Assembly (NCBI GenBank): GCA_942486035.1
Contig: CALNXK010000020.1
Span: 3,111,001 to 3,175,000, forward strand
DNA from: Porites lobata
Taxonomy: Eukaryota > Cnidaria > Anthozoa > Scleractinia > Poritidae
DNA: 64,000 bases
Reading direction: 5' to 3'
Of this stretch, positions 24,101 to 34,803 are shown one piece after another (the first letter of the stretch is position 1; each line of letters starts with the position of its first letter). The notes beneath the pieces are model-generated. The model did not search any database. It was given only the letters and a program-made list of their open reading frames with translations, and had not been told where the DNA came from. The position numbers and the translations under genes were made by a program.

Positions 24101-26929
24101 ATTCCTTATGAAGAGGAACTGAAGGCTAGAGTTTTTCAAAGCTGAACCATCAGACCAAAGCAACTGATCAAAGAGAATCTCCTCTGGTGATGGACTGCTT
24201 TTAATGAGGACTGGACTGGGCATCAGGCATTCCACTGATATTCCAGCCGAAAAACTTGGCATAAATTATGAAATGCATTTATGGGGACAACTTTTCTGAA
24301 ATTTAAGCTAGTATACACAACCATTCAAATAATATTGAGTCTGCTCAAGCAGTACTTCCATATTGTCTCATTTGAATTCCGTTTTTATTCTTCCACGGGT
24401 TTAGAGTTGAAGCATTTTCTTTGTGCATAAGTTTAGTGTACAATAACAAGACAGCATTCTGAAAAACAACCAATCAGTTGGCTAATTCTGTCCTGAAACA
24501 GTCAGAGAATGGTTTCGTCAAGGAAGGGTGCTTAAAGCATATGCATGTATTTCACCCATATACCCTTCAAGTGCCAATATCCATTATGTAAACAATTTCC
24601 AAACAGGAAAAACGTCTTAAAGGAAACTTAAAGGGTTGAATTACACACTTGCACACCCAAGGCCCTAACTTGCCTGCTTTAGAATTATGACCATTGAATT
24701 CTTATGAGGGTTCTTCTTTTCAAATGATGACTGTCGCACTGTACAAAGAGCATGGCACTTGGCAGTGTAAAAGGAAGAGCAAGCAGCTTGGGACATTTAA
24801 CGTGTTAACTTTGTTTCTTTATTGAGTCCCACTGCACTGCCTCCCAGCTCATATGTGGCTATTTATTATCATGTTATGTACAGCATCTTGTGGGATGCCA
24901 AGTCTCTATTCCAGTAAGCCTTTGCATTAAAGTTTTTACATGTATAATCCTTTTTAAGCCTGCATATTAAAGCTTTGAACCCTTTATAAACCTTAACATT
25001 AAAATGCTCTAAATTATACTCAAACCAAGGAAGGGCTGAGCTCTAACAAATTGTGACTAGTGCCATCTGGTGAATCACTTTTGCTCAGACTTGGTCAAAG
25101 AGAAATCTTAGCTTTTTCATAGAGCTTCTATGCTGGAGTTTCACAGATGCGGCTGCTCAGGGTTTCCTACAAACCTTGTTGGAGCAAATCCCTTCAAATA
25201 TCAGTCTTAAGGCAGTACCCAAAGTTTGTGATTTTTGGAACAGTTGAAATACAGTAAGATTGTGAAATTTTTTTTTTGGAATTCCTAGCCTTCTTGGGGT
25301 AATGTCCTTTAACACTGTTGCAGAAAGCATTAAAATTGTATTTATAATTATTTGTTTTGATCTTTTCTTTATTTTAAATTGCAGGTGATTGTGGAAAAAG
25401 CTCCTAAAGCAAGGATTGGTGATTTGGATAAGAAGAAATACCTTGTTCCCTCAGATCTGACAGGTTAGTGATTATTTTAAGGATGGAACAATGGCATTGT
25501 AATGCTACAAGCAATGATTCACCAAATAATGACCCTGTTCCAGGGCTCGAAATTAAAAAATTCCTTTGGTTGCCTTTTGGTAACCAGTTGGAGAAATCTA
25601 GTTGCTAGATGCATATTTTTAGTTGCCAGTATCTACAACCAAAAGAATATTTGAGGTTGGTTGAAAGTGTTTAAATTCGTTTGATTATCCCAGGTCTGTT
25701 CGTGTGGGACACATTCACATAAGCAAGTATGTAAATACGGAAAGAAGAAAAACTAGATTTGTTTAAAAAACTTAGAAACACAAAATAATTTTGCCCAGCC
25801 CAAATTTATAAGTAAATAAGAATTTTTATCCTCTACCTTTGACTTAATAGCAAACAGGAGCCAAACACGATTACTCGGAGAATTTGCACATACGAAGGAA
25901 TCAACATGGCCGATAGCCATTCATTACCAGATCTCCTCTTTTCAAGTGAAACCACTTGCCACAAAAGGCGTAGTAAAATTACGCAGCTACACGATCCATC
26001 AGATTTGGGGGTAAACTGGCTTTGTTTATGCGATTTGGCACATTTTTTTGATGACAATAATGAAGCAAGATAAAATGAAAATGTTAGTTTCAACTACTCT
26101 TTTTATTTAAATCTAAATCATAGAGAAATCTGGTCTCCAAAGTGGCGACTAAACCAGAATTTTTAGTCGCCATGGAGAAAATGTTGGTCGCATTGGCAAC
26201 CATATCGGCCTCTATTTCGAGCCCTGCACTGTTCTGAAAATAAATCATTTATTTATTTGATACTCCAATAAAATGTTTTTTTGTTTTCAGTAGCAATTAC
26301 AGAAAAAAACTATAAATTTACGTAAAAACTGTCCTGGTTGGTATTAAAAGAGGTAAAGTATGTCAAAGTATAAAAGGTTCTATGAACCCGTAAAAAATTT
26401 TCCCAAGTGCGACACTGAGTCTTAAAGAGCCTTAAAGTTAATCAAACTACTGTATTCACATAGCAAGTTGCTTGTTACTAATGACACCATTGGGGTCCTA
26501 AAGTAACTGAGAGAAATGAAATGAAGGTACTGCCTTAGTCCTACAAAAGGCTAGACTTTTACATAGTTTGGTTGACCATGTCAAGACGCAGTCTCATCTC
26601 CAGAAGGAGACATGAATATAGTGTTCGCAATTCAGAGTTTTGTGCTAAATACATTTGCATTCAATGTACATGTCTCAACATGTCAACAACAACCGACAGT
26701 GATATTAAGAATTATTTAAGTTTATTCTATTTTTTTTTCAGTTGGACAGTTTTACTTCCTCATCCGAAAGAGAATTCACTTGAGAGCTGAGGATGCATTG
26801 TTTTTCTTTGTTAACAATGTGATCCCACCCACAAGCGCTACGATGGGTCAGCTCTACCAGGAACATCATGAAGAGGACTTCTTTCTTTACATAGCGTATA
26901 GTGACGAGAGTGTGTATGGCACACAGTGA
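21185..26929 (+). CDS. GABARAP: GABARAP, Atg8-family ubiquitin-like autophagy protein
   Basis: Three coding exons: 21185-21274, 25385-25463, 26742-26929 (357 nt, 118 residues). Junctions are CCG|GTGAGT, TTGCAG|GTG, ACAG|GTTAGT and TTTTCAG|TTGG, and the frame is kept. The product is conjugated to phosphatidylethanolamine on autophagosomal membranes, recruiting LIR-containing cargo receptors and trafficking factors. Exon 1 encodes the basic N-terminal helices (EEHPFEKRRAEGEKIRKKYP), exon 2 VIVEKAPKARIGDLDKKKYL, and exon 3 the rest of the ubiquitin fold. Gly116 is conserved, followed by Thr-Gln, so ATG4-type proteases should expose Gly116. Length is as expected (vertebrate form 117). Intron 1 (4.1 kb) is full of repeats; intron 2 carries a hAT-like element. 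The last exon and 3' flank are duplicated at 48.1 kb. Confidence 0.97.
21895..22752 (-). pseudogene. Penelope-like element remnant with GIY-YIG endonuclease region
   Basis: Reading leftward from about 22550, one frame encodes a GIY-YIG-like core: YKIKCCDCQASYIGDTGRN then LSTRLTEHKRATRKGDVNNH. This is the C-terminal endonuclease pattern of Penelope-like retroelements, with the Cys-x2-Cys insert typical of that group. The upstream piece (PYIRGTSETIAHIL) is in another frame, and a stop with frame change follows WDSTT, so the copy is dead. Downstream on the same strand is a hammerhead-like motif. A ~25 bp block at the left edge (AAGGTTGAGTTGATCGTCC) recurs inverted near 22726-22750. The element lies in GABARAP intron 1, antisense to the gene. 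Confidence 0.75.
21961..22005 (-). ncRNA. Hammerhead-ribozyme-like motif of the Penelope-like element
   Basis: On the minus strand a CUGAAGA box (complement of 21994-22000) fits CUGANGA. It is followed by a possible stem II, GACUACC/GGUUGUU around a GCACA loop, then GAAAC and GUC. UGACU before the core pairs with AGUCA after the cleavage triplet, forming stem I. Stem III would be very short, as described for Penelope-like elements. There is one extra U before stem II and one U-U mismatch, so activity is uncertain. Confidence 0.5.
22846..23262. repeat. Foldback-containing repeat family R2, copy 1
   Basis: Starts with AATAAGGCTGAGTATCTTAT and a hairpin (GAATTATGGAGATCGAGG...CGAGATCTCCATAATTCTTC). 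It continues through GAATTCAATAACTGTTTTAT, a CAAATATTCTCCAAATAGC block and GAGTTGTCTTCTTGCTG, and ends near CCTCGTCCCCAGGTCTTCTC. It lies in GABARAP intron 1. Confidence 0.7.
23430..23860. repeat. Foldback-containing repeat family R2, copy 2
   Basis: Same ordered blocks as 22846-23262: a GAGGCTGAGTGTCAT start, a GGGGATCGAGGGGG..CCGAGATCTCCATAATTC hairpin, GAATTCAATAATTGTTTTAT, CAAATATTCTCCAAATAGCA, AAGTTGTCTTCTTGCTA, CCTCGTCCCCAGGTCTTCTC. The two copies lie in the same orientation about 0.6 kb apart in the same intron. Confidence 0.7.
25541..26226. mobile_element. Non-autonomous hAT-like element in GABARAP intron 2
   Basis: Termini are CAGGGCTCGAAAT and ATTTCGAGCCCTG. The flanking octamers are CCCTGTTC on the left and CACTGTTC on the right, an 8-bp target duplication with one mismatch, as hAT elements make. 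The interior has no transposase frame. Confidence 0.7.
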
Positions 26930-27848
26930 GAACATCTCCCCCAAAATTAATTATTATAAATAGACTTTTAAATGTTGGTCCATGAAGCTGTCCGTCAGAA
27001 TTTATTAACAGCTTGAAGGTCATAAGTCCGTAATTAATATTAAATAGCCAAAGTTGAATATTGTTACATTTTGTGGTTTTATAATAGTAGGTGAATGAAC
27101 TCTTGGCTGTTAGTCTTAAACAAGTATATTTCTTAAGTGAAGTGTTATTTCAAAAGTAGGTTCAAACCTTTTGCAGTTTTTTCTGATGTGTTATTAACTT
27201 GTTATTAAAATGTATGTAATCTACTGGTAGATTTTGTTTCTTTAAAAAAACTTTGGGCAGGGATCAGAATTTTGGTGTTGGTAAGGGAAACAGCAACATT
27301 CTTACCAGCATTAACAGTATTGTGAAAACAGTTGACCCAGAGAGTTTTATCTGTTATCCTTGCGGCAAACCTGAAAAATTTGATTGTCATTAAATTTAAT
27401 TAATTATTAACAAATTAAAATTTTGAAGACTGTCACAATAATAATTTTATTACTGCCTTGACAGTGGAAAATATTTCACTTTTATTTAAGCTTTGATAAC
27501 CAGAAAAACATACTTATAAAGGGATGCCCTTCAATCTGTACAAGTTATTGTCCTCTTCAAAGTAATTCTTGTACAGGTGTCTGCCACATAGGGAATATAG
27601 TTGTTGGAGGAACAATTCCACCTGAAAAAGTCTTAATTTTAAACTTGTGCGTTAAAAATACCCTAAGGACATATTAATTTCCTAGGAAGTTCGATCTTAA
27701 CAGTTTGATGTATTTCAGATGAAATGTCTTAGCATGCCTTCAAAGGGTGTACACTGAAAATGTACACTGTGTCAAATTAATATTTTTGAAGTAATACTCC
27801 ATTGAAATTTTTACTGTCAGTAAAGTTTAATTTGGTGTCTGTTTTGTT

Positions 27849-27972
27849 AGTATAGGTAATAGCATGATTTGTAGTGATATTTGGCATAAATACCACGAGT
27901 GATATTTCAAAATTGTTATACGTAATTTCACGAGCCGTTGGGCGAGTGAAATTTGAGACAATTTTGAAATAT

Positions 27973-28006
<34 letters not shown>

Positions 28007-28057
28007 ATCCTGCTATTATTTGTTTATACTACTACCCGCAAAAGGTTTGCAATTTTC

Positions 28058-28090
<33 letters not shown>

Positions 28091-28139
28091 ACTGCTCTAA
28101 GCCAATCAAATTGCAGAAATTTCTCCTGTAGTAGTATAA
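27849..28139. mobile_element. Foldback MITE with natural empty site
   Basis: A long near-perfect hairpin (GATATTTGGCATAAATACCA ... TGGTATTTATGCCAAATATC) with related ends TTAGTATAGG and CCTGTAGTAGTATAA. Copy B of the segmental duplication reads straight through (GTTTTGTTGTTCCCAG near 49150), so the insertion followed the duplication or was lost precisely in B. Confidence 0.8.
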
Positions 28140-28233
28140 TTCCCAGTAACCTTCAGTTTGGTAGGGGAATGGTGTGATTTGTGCTGGCATCAGTTGAGAA
28201 AAATTTACATTTAACGTCACCTACTGGTGAACA

Positions 28234-28681
28234 AGAGAGAGGAGAAGTGTGACGTCACGTCACCATGGTAGCACTATTTCTGTATGACAACAAAAACCAA
28301 CGACGGTGACGGAAGGAGAACGGTAAAAAAGCAATAGGTTTTTATTGACAAAACAGCAAATTTGCACGTGCATCATGCTATTTTGTTCATTTCTTTGCCG
28401 TCGTTGCACCCCTGCGACATGAAAATTCCAAATTTCACACGCTCGCTTTATGGAGTAGGTGAACACAACACAAAAGTTGTCTTTTTCTTTTTCGAAACTT
28501 AAATACAGTCCTTTCGGATTCAACCTGAGAAAATTTCGCCAACATTTGCCAAATTAAATGAAATTGAATGGGATCGATGAAGTTTGAAACAGTGCGAATT
28601 CACTTTTTAAGTGACGTTTTCGGGTTGTTGTCATCCAAAAATTTTGCTACCATGACAACGTGACGTAACCACTTCTCTCTA
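28234..28681 (-). mobile_element. Repeat family R1, full TIR copy with empty site
   Basis: The ends are inverted: GAGAGAGGAGAAGTGTGACG and, in complement, AGAGAGAAGTGGTTACGTCA, each followed by a CATGGTAGCA-like block. Copy B lacks the whole segment (GGTAAACAATTTCATTC near 49247). The interior matches fragments at 7.67 and 17.1 kb, which makes this the reference copy. The 87-codon minus frame inside is repeat-derived. Confidence 0.75.
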
Positions 28682-29364
28682 TTTCACTCATTCCTTCTGA
28701 CTTGTCCTGGTTAGTTATGTGTCCGTTGAAGGCTTTGTTTATCTTTGTGATTTTTGGGGTTGGTTCTGGTTAATTGTAGGTTCATAATAACAGTTGTACA
28801 TGTAAATTAAATGTGGCTATAAAGCGACTTTGCTTTTGTGTTTCTTCAACCCTTGCTCAGCTTACTTCCTGGGCTTTGTCCCGGTATTTTTATTTTTATT
28901 CTTTTTTTTTTGACAGGGAGCGTCACGCATGGTACATAGTTTAATAAACAAGAACTGTTTTATCAAGTTTATAACACTCTTGCAACCTTACGCTTGCTTG
29001 ATACATTGGAGGTTAACCACGTTAGCCTGGAGTTAATTAAACGTCTTCAAGAGAGTTTTGCGGATTGGATTGCATTTACTTGGTCGGAGATCTTTACCGT
29101 GCCTTGCGATTGATTCTGTCGCTCGGCGAAAGTTAATGCAACGAATATTATTGAAATGGCCGTTTTCGCTGGATGTTACTAATTAAACAGGGGGTAGGAA
29201 ATGAAAAGGGATAGGAACAAAACCAAACTTTAACCCTTCAAATAGAGCGGTTTTCGTTTGACGTTTAGAAGATTGTTCCCGCGAGAGTCTGATCCTCCAC
29301 TCCGCCGATACCCCTACCCCTGGCCCTACATGCAGTTTCCACCAGTTGTTCAATTTAATCTCTG

Positions 29365-29455
29365 TCCAGTGGCTAGCGCAATTGGTTTCCCTGACACTTG
29401 GCCCCTGGATAATGATTTATCCGGTGGCTTGCGCTATCCAACGTTTGAACAACCA
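29365..29455. repeat. Small MITE with GGATAATGATTTATCC core
   Basis: GTGGCTAGCGCAATTGG ... GGATAATGATTTATCC ... GGTGGCTTGCGCTATCC forms an imperfect foldback related to 32615-32745. Copy B has no counterpart at this position. Confidence 0.55.
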
Positions 29456-30221
29456 AGGCATGTTGCTGACATCCTAAGTTGAGGAAAATCAGTTTTCACT
29501 AGCCTTTGTAGCAGGCGCGGAAATTTATGGGTGCAAGAGAGGAAGGGGCGCGCAACGGAGACACCTCTCCTCTCGCGTGTATCCCTCGCGCGACCTGTTC
29601 TTTCTTACCCCTTCATATTACCTTTACATGCAGGTTAAGTTTTCATAAATCATTTTTGCGTGTTTTTAAACCAACCACCATCCTTATAATCGTACGCTTG
29701 TTGTTTTAGTTTTGTTTTGGCCTTCCTTAAACTACGTTTTGGTGATATCGTCAGTCGCTCAGAGTAGTCGACTTCTGTTCCCGCGTCGTCATTTCAAGGT
29801 CAAAAGAAAACCGCTCTAAACGATATTATACCCATTTTCTCAATTTCCTGTCATTTGCTGGCAACGACCGTTTTCACTTTTTTAAGATAATAATTTTGTT
29901 CAAGTTTTTTTTTTCTTTTTTTTTCTTTTTTTTTTTTTTTGACGTATAGTAATAAACTATTAATAGCACTAAAAAGTGGTACTATTCGTGGTAAAATGTT
30001 TTAACACACTAACAAAACTACCTATAAGGTCGTTAAAAGGCATCGTTCTTATACGCAAGGAACGTTTTAAAACAATTCACAAGGTGAATTTATTAGTAGA
30101 AGTCGTAAAGCTACATTTCAAGTTCATTTTCCCTTTAAGCAACGAAATCCTTTATGAGTCAAATCGTGTGGAATTGTGTGCACATTTATAGTTTCACAAA
30201 GAGAATTGGAGAAATGTTTCT

Positions 30222-30731
30222 CTAGCCGATGCGGTCTGAGTTCTGGTTTGCCTTCTCGTGAAATCCTTCTACAGAATTCTCTGTGAAAACTTCGTCTTCA
30301 TCCATGTCCTCTGTGGGCAGCTCTGCGGTAAACAACACTCTGCTGTTTTTACTCGATACATTGGTGCTTACTTCATCGGAAAATATGCTACGCAAGTCCT
30401 CCTTATCTCCGCTTGGAGAACTCGTTGAGGCTCGTGTGGTGTCTGGGAGTGCAGCGAAGGGAACAGATTTCCTGGAATCTATGGTGTCTAAGCTGTCAAA
30501 GGTGTCCTTTGATTTACCCTTTCTTGACTTGAATTGATGAAAAAATCCAGTTTGGTTACTTTTTGAAAGACGTTTTCCATCTTGTATGTTCTCCTCAAAG
30601 CCTCCTACGCGTGAGCTTTCGCTCAAAAATTGTTCGCGTTCATCAAAATTGCTTTGACCTCCGTCGACTCCTTCGTACTCCTTCGCATGAACATATTTCA
30701 CTCTTTGCGAATGAGAGACATTGACACCCAT
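30222..30731 (-). CDS. Small disordered protein with N-myristoylation-type start (copy A)
   Basis: The frame is open from 30779, but the start at 30731 (MGVNVSH) is chosen because the paralogue at 52182 begins exactly there, giving 169 residues. Gly2 and Ser6 fit the N-myristoyltransferase pattern MGxxxS, so membrane attachment is likely. The rest is hydrophilic, rich in Ser, Asp and Glu, with no transmembrane segment and no recognised domain. The best conserved block is FKSRKGKSK..TFDSLDTIDS with RKSVPFAALP. Copy A ends at a TAG where copy B has an in-frame CAG; sequence homologous to the B tail continues past the stop with a 1-nt deletion, so A is C-terminally truncated. Function unknown. 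Confidence 0.7.
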   Translation of the reverse strand: MGVNVSHSQRVKYVHAKEYEGVDGGQSNFDEREQFLSESSRVGGFEENIQDGKRLSKSNQTGFFHQFKSRKGKSKDTFDSLDTIDSRKSVPFAALPDTTRASTSSPSGDKEDLRSIFSDEVSTNVSSKNSRVLFTAELPTEDMDEDEVFTENSVEGFHEKANQNSDRIG

Positions 30732-31522
30732 GATTAACTGAACAACGAAAAAATGTAGAACATTGATAGATATTGCCAACGGGAAAAGTCAATCCTCATG
30801 CATCTCTGAATTGCGCAAATCTGCGTCACAGACACTCTCAGAAAAAGTCAGCGCGCGCTAGTAAACGACATAGTTACACCTGGGTATATATATTTATTCT
30901 TTAAAAAGCGAAAAAATCGGCAGTTTTGCCAGATGCACATGCAGTTGGTTGGGAAATGGAGAGATTTAGAGTCACGGCAAACGGCAAACGTCAGATTCAA
31001 GTTGAGAATTTCTCACAACAGAAAATAAGAAGATGAAGAAAGCACAGTTCAAAACAATTCTTATGGATAAAACGTGGGTGAAACTATACTAAATTTTTTT
31101 ATTGATAAACAGTAGAAGACGACGAGTCATGGGAAAACTTGGTCACGTGGTCTCGAAGGGTTTGTGAATAAATAAGGTTTGGAGACAGATGTAATAAAAA
31201 GAAATTCAAGTATAACCGGCTCTACATCCTGGCTCATTCCTGTGACCATAACAAACAAACAATTAGGTACCTGAAGTGAAATACGGTTAACAAGGGTACT
31301 GATCAGTCTGGAGCGTCGCGAGCTGTTAATTAAGCATTAGAAAGGAAAGAGCGACGAAAATTTTCGACTAAAACTAGAAAAGCGGAAGACCCACTGCAGC
31401 TTTAATACAGCTTTCAGTCATGATAGAGGCCGATTCTTTTCTCAGATAAAAGTCTATCACTCACAGTATGCTTATAAAAGGCAAACGAGATAGAAAGCAA
31501 TGTAAGCACCTCAATTACTAGC

Positions 31523-31687
31523 CTGTTCCAGACTCCGAGATAGTCGGATCCGCTGAATTAAGAAAGCGCGAACACGAAAATTAAACGGGAGGAAACTAGG
31601 AAGAGGAGGGTTTTACTTTCCCGCTCCGCCAACTTTTCGCGTGCCTTTTACTTTCGCGTCTTCCCCACTATCTGAGACCTGGAACAG
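31523..31687. repeat. Short TIR element
   Basis: CTGTTCCAGACTCCGAGATAG at the left is mirrored by CTATCTGAGACCTGGAACAG at the right. No coding content. Confidence 0.6.
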
Positions 31688-31756
31688 ATTACCCAATCAC
31701 ATCCACTGAGCCCTCTCTGTAGTAGGACAGGGTTATGCTCATCTGACACATGTAAG

Positions 31757-31912
31757 CAGGGACGGATATAGGGGGAGGGTGCAGGGGGTGCTCACCCCCT
31801 CTCCCCCGAGATGACCTGCGGCCTTATTTTTTTCTGATTAAAGTTTGTTTACGTCACCAGTCAGTTACGACTAGTGCAGCCCCTCCTAAGAAAAATCCTG
31901 GATCCGCCCCTG
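31757..31912. mobile_element. hAT-like MITE
   Basis: Ends CAGGGACGGATATAGG and CCTGGATCCGCCCCTG are inverted copies of the widespread CAGGGGCGGATCCAGG terminus. GTAAG occurs directly on both sides, probably the remains of an 8-bp target duplication. Confidence 0.7.
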
Positions 31913-32395
31913 GTAAGAATACATTGAAGTTGTGTTCATTCAGTAAGGACTCGGCCCAACAATTGAACTGGTTTTTGAAACAGGCGTAACACAAGAAAAC
32001 GTTGATTTCATTTAGAAAAACATTTAATTTTATCAATATGAAAAGCGCCTTTTGACCTTAAGATTTTCCTTAAGCCAATGACACACAGTTCGGCAAGTGT
32101 TGATCAACGAATGTTGCAGCTCTTGTCCAACAAAATGCTGCATATCATGCCACGTTGAGTGTTGAAATGGGCTACGAAATGAACACTGTTGAACATTTCG
32201 TTGCTCGACAAATGTTAATCGTGAGTTACTGGCTTTATATGTTTCTTGAGAACTATTTAACTTATATTAAACTAAGGCATACATTATCGGGTTGCCAGTA
32301 CAAAGGAATAAAGATAATAGAATTGCTCGTTTGACGAGAAACAAACCTAATTAATTTTTTATCGGTGTTTTAAATATCATGCTATATTATATTTA

Positions 32396-32472
32396 CCCTG
32401 CGAGCAAAGTCTCCCTCGATCTTCCCAGAAAATATCGGGAAGATCGAAGGAGACCCTACTAGCAGAGTATAT
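32396..32472. repeat. Compact hairpin
   Basis: GTCTCCCTCGATCTTCCC is followed by a short loop and GGGAAGATCGAAGGAGACC, a near-perfect 18-19 bp stem. Confidence 0.7.
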
Positions 32473-32614
32473 TATATTATGAATTTATTTGTAAATTTCA
32501 AATTAATTAATTTTTGAGAAAATTTACGTAATAATTGAAATTTTAATATATGTGTTGACCCAACAGTCCCAAAAAAGATTCCCCTGAAATTTTACTTCGC
32601 TTTTTTTAGTATCA

Positions 32615-32745
32615 AATGATCTATAATGCTATCCACTGGATAAATAAATCATTATCCAATGGATAGCGCAATTGATTTCCCTAATACTCCTTAACCGTTG
32701 AAAAGTGATTTAGTTTATTCGGGGTGGGATCCAATATTTGAACAA
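32615..32745. repeat. Small MITE with TATCCACTGGATAA core
   Basis: TATCCACTGGATAAATAAATC and TTATCCAATGGATAGCGCAA form a palindromic core, followed by AATTGATTTCCCTAAT. Related to 29365-29455. Confidence 0.55.
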
Positions 32746-33064
32746 CCGGGGCCAGAAAAGTAACTATTATCATGATTTGCATAATGTAAATTCTTTTACA
32801 TGTCCTTTGCCATTTTTTTCCCTTGGTCCTACGGACACTATCGTTGGTTCGCTATTGTTTAGTGTGGCGTGGGATTGTTCACTGTCTTTTCAATCTTTTG
32901 CATTACGTCAATTGGTGACCCGTCCACAACACCATGAAACTACTGTTACTATTATGGTGACTGGCCTTACATCAACTAAGTCTGATACCATTTTTAGTTC
33001 CATTTTAAATAAAGGCTTTTTCCTATCAAATCTAACGAGAATCTAAATTACTTTGAATGTAACG

Positions 33065-33405
33065 CCCGGGGCGGGACTCCGCATATGAAAGGGGTGGGGA
33101 TGCTCGTCGGAAATGACCTGGGCGTGGCCCAAGCTTTTTTGTTCCCTCAAAGAGACCATGTTAAAACACAGACAAATGAGAAAACTTGGATTATATGAAT
33201 GGAGTAAATAAAACGAATTAAAAATATACATATCAAATACATATATTTTACATTTTTTCCCGTGCAACCCTAAAGGAGACCTACACGGCTAAATATGATG
33301 GCGTTTTGCCCAGAACACCCTAACTGAGACCAAAATCCGAAATTTACACCCCTAAGCGAGACGACGAGCATCCCCACCACTTTCATATGCGGAGTCCCCC
33401 CCCGG
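33065..33405. mobile_element. Non-autonomous DNA element with exact 8-bp target duplication
   Basis: About 45 bp inverted ends: CCCGGGGCGGGACTCCGCAT, then ATGAAAGGGGTGGGGATGCT at the left, matched in complement by GGACTCCGCATATGAAAGTG and GTGGGGATGCTCGTCG at the right. It is flanked on both sides by ATGTAACG (33057-33064 and 33406-33413). Length 341 bp; no transposase. Eight-bp duplications fit hAT-type transposition. Confidence 0.85.
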
Positions 33406-34201
33406 ATGTAACGTTCACAGTTAAACCTTTCTGTTTTCAACTTAGCTAGTTTCTCCCTTGTGCCTTCTTAGATAGCAAAGGTAATTTGTGCTACCTACAA
33501 TACTAACAATAATCTTCGACTTGCGTTTTCTCTTTAATGATAAGACAAGGACTTTTCTTTCTACTAACTGATATATTTCAATGATTTGACTTAACAACCT
33601 TCACTACAGGCTGGTAAAAATGTCCCGCTAAGGGATTTTACTCCAAAACTGTTCACTCCTGTGTGTTACGTTTTTAAGAGAGAGAAAGAATAGAGTAAAA
33701 TGAATCAAACTGTCGAAAGGAAAGAAATAAAACCGCTAATTTGAGGAACAAAAAGTTTTTCCCTTCGTTACTAATACTAACGAGTACAAATTGATACTGT
33801 TACATTAGCTAGCTTTACACTAGAGACTTTTACGGATTCAAGACGATTCTGGGGCATTTTGTTGGTAACGGATTCCTTTTGCCGTTTTGCCGTTTACTGA
33901 AGCGGATGCGTAAATCAGAAACAGAAATGTTCCAGTTTAGTCGCGTGCCAGGAATCTGGCGTCCAAAATTGAATACTTTGTACCCGAGTCGCGGACTGAA
34001 TGCTCTCTGATTAACTGATATGTGTTAACGCGGCCTGCGAAACCGAACATCTTAGATGTAACAAGTCCGAAACATTTCCGAATACAGCAAAAATTTCCTC
34101 TAGTATAAATAGACAGTTGACTGTATTTGATCCAAAAAAGTACTTTGTTTAGAAAAACCAAAGCCGGGGACAGCTTTATACGCAAACATCTAACTTCATC
34201 A

Positions 34202-34594
34202 GGGGCACCCAACGTCAACTTTTGGAAAATATCTGTTCGGAAGACGATTTGAGATCTAGAATTTTCGGAACATTTGTTGTAAAATTTCTTGCTTGCCTGC
34301 CTCTCCTAGGATTTTCGAACATCCAGAAAATGGTATAATTGCCCATTTTAAACAAATTTTTGCCCTAAAAAGGTCACCTAGAATTTTCGGGAGCCTTTTT
34401 TCTGGCTGAAATTTTCGAAATGGTCAGTTTTGATTCCTATAATTTCGGATCACTAGACTTTCAGCTAGGAAATCCAAACAGATGAAGAATTTTTAGGTGA
34501 TAAAAATATGGCTATATCTACCGTTTAAATACTAAAATACGTTCAACGATGCTATGTTCAAGTGCTTTTGAACTATATTCTCGTTGGGTGCCCC
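34202..34594. mobile_element. TIR family GGGGCACCCAACG, copy 1
   Basis: Perfect 13-bp inverted ends GGGGCACCCAACG and CGTTGGGTGCCCC enclose 393 bp. A closely similar full-length copy is at 60901-61291. No open reading frame of note and no clear target duplication. Confidence 0.8.
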
Positions 34595-34803
34595 TTCTTC
34601 ATATGCACCGAAACTTGCACCAGAGCGAATAACATGCATTTTTCCTTAATCAGCAGCAAGTTAGATTCCGCCTATGTTAGTGCAAAGTCTAAAACACGAG
34701 GAAATTAACTTAATGTGCAAACGGACCCTACGAGTGAGAACTTTTTTCATGTAAGAATTTTTTTAGTTTAAGTGAACATTTCACTTAGGCTGTCATCACC
34801 CTG

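Larger units (their letters stand above)
26360..30780. repeat. Segmental duplication, copy A
   Basis: This block aligns in the same orientation with about 47730-52190. Shared content is part of GABARAP intron 2, exon 3, its 3' flank, a repeat bounded by AGAGCGGTTTTCG-type inverted ends (29243-29820), and the myristoylation-type gene. Copy A alone carries the insertions at 27849-28139 and 28234-28681. Similarity is highest from exon 3 to about 27848. Confidence 0.85.
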
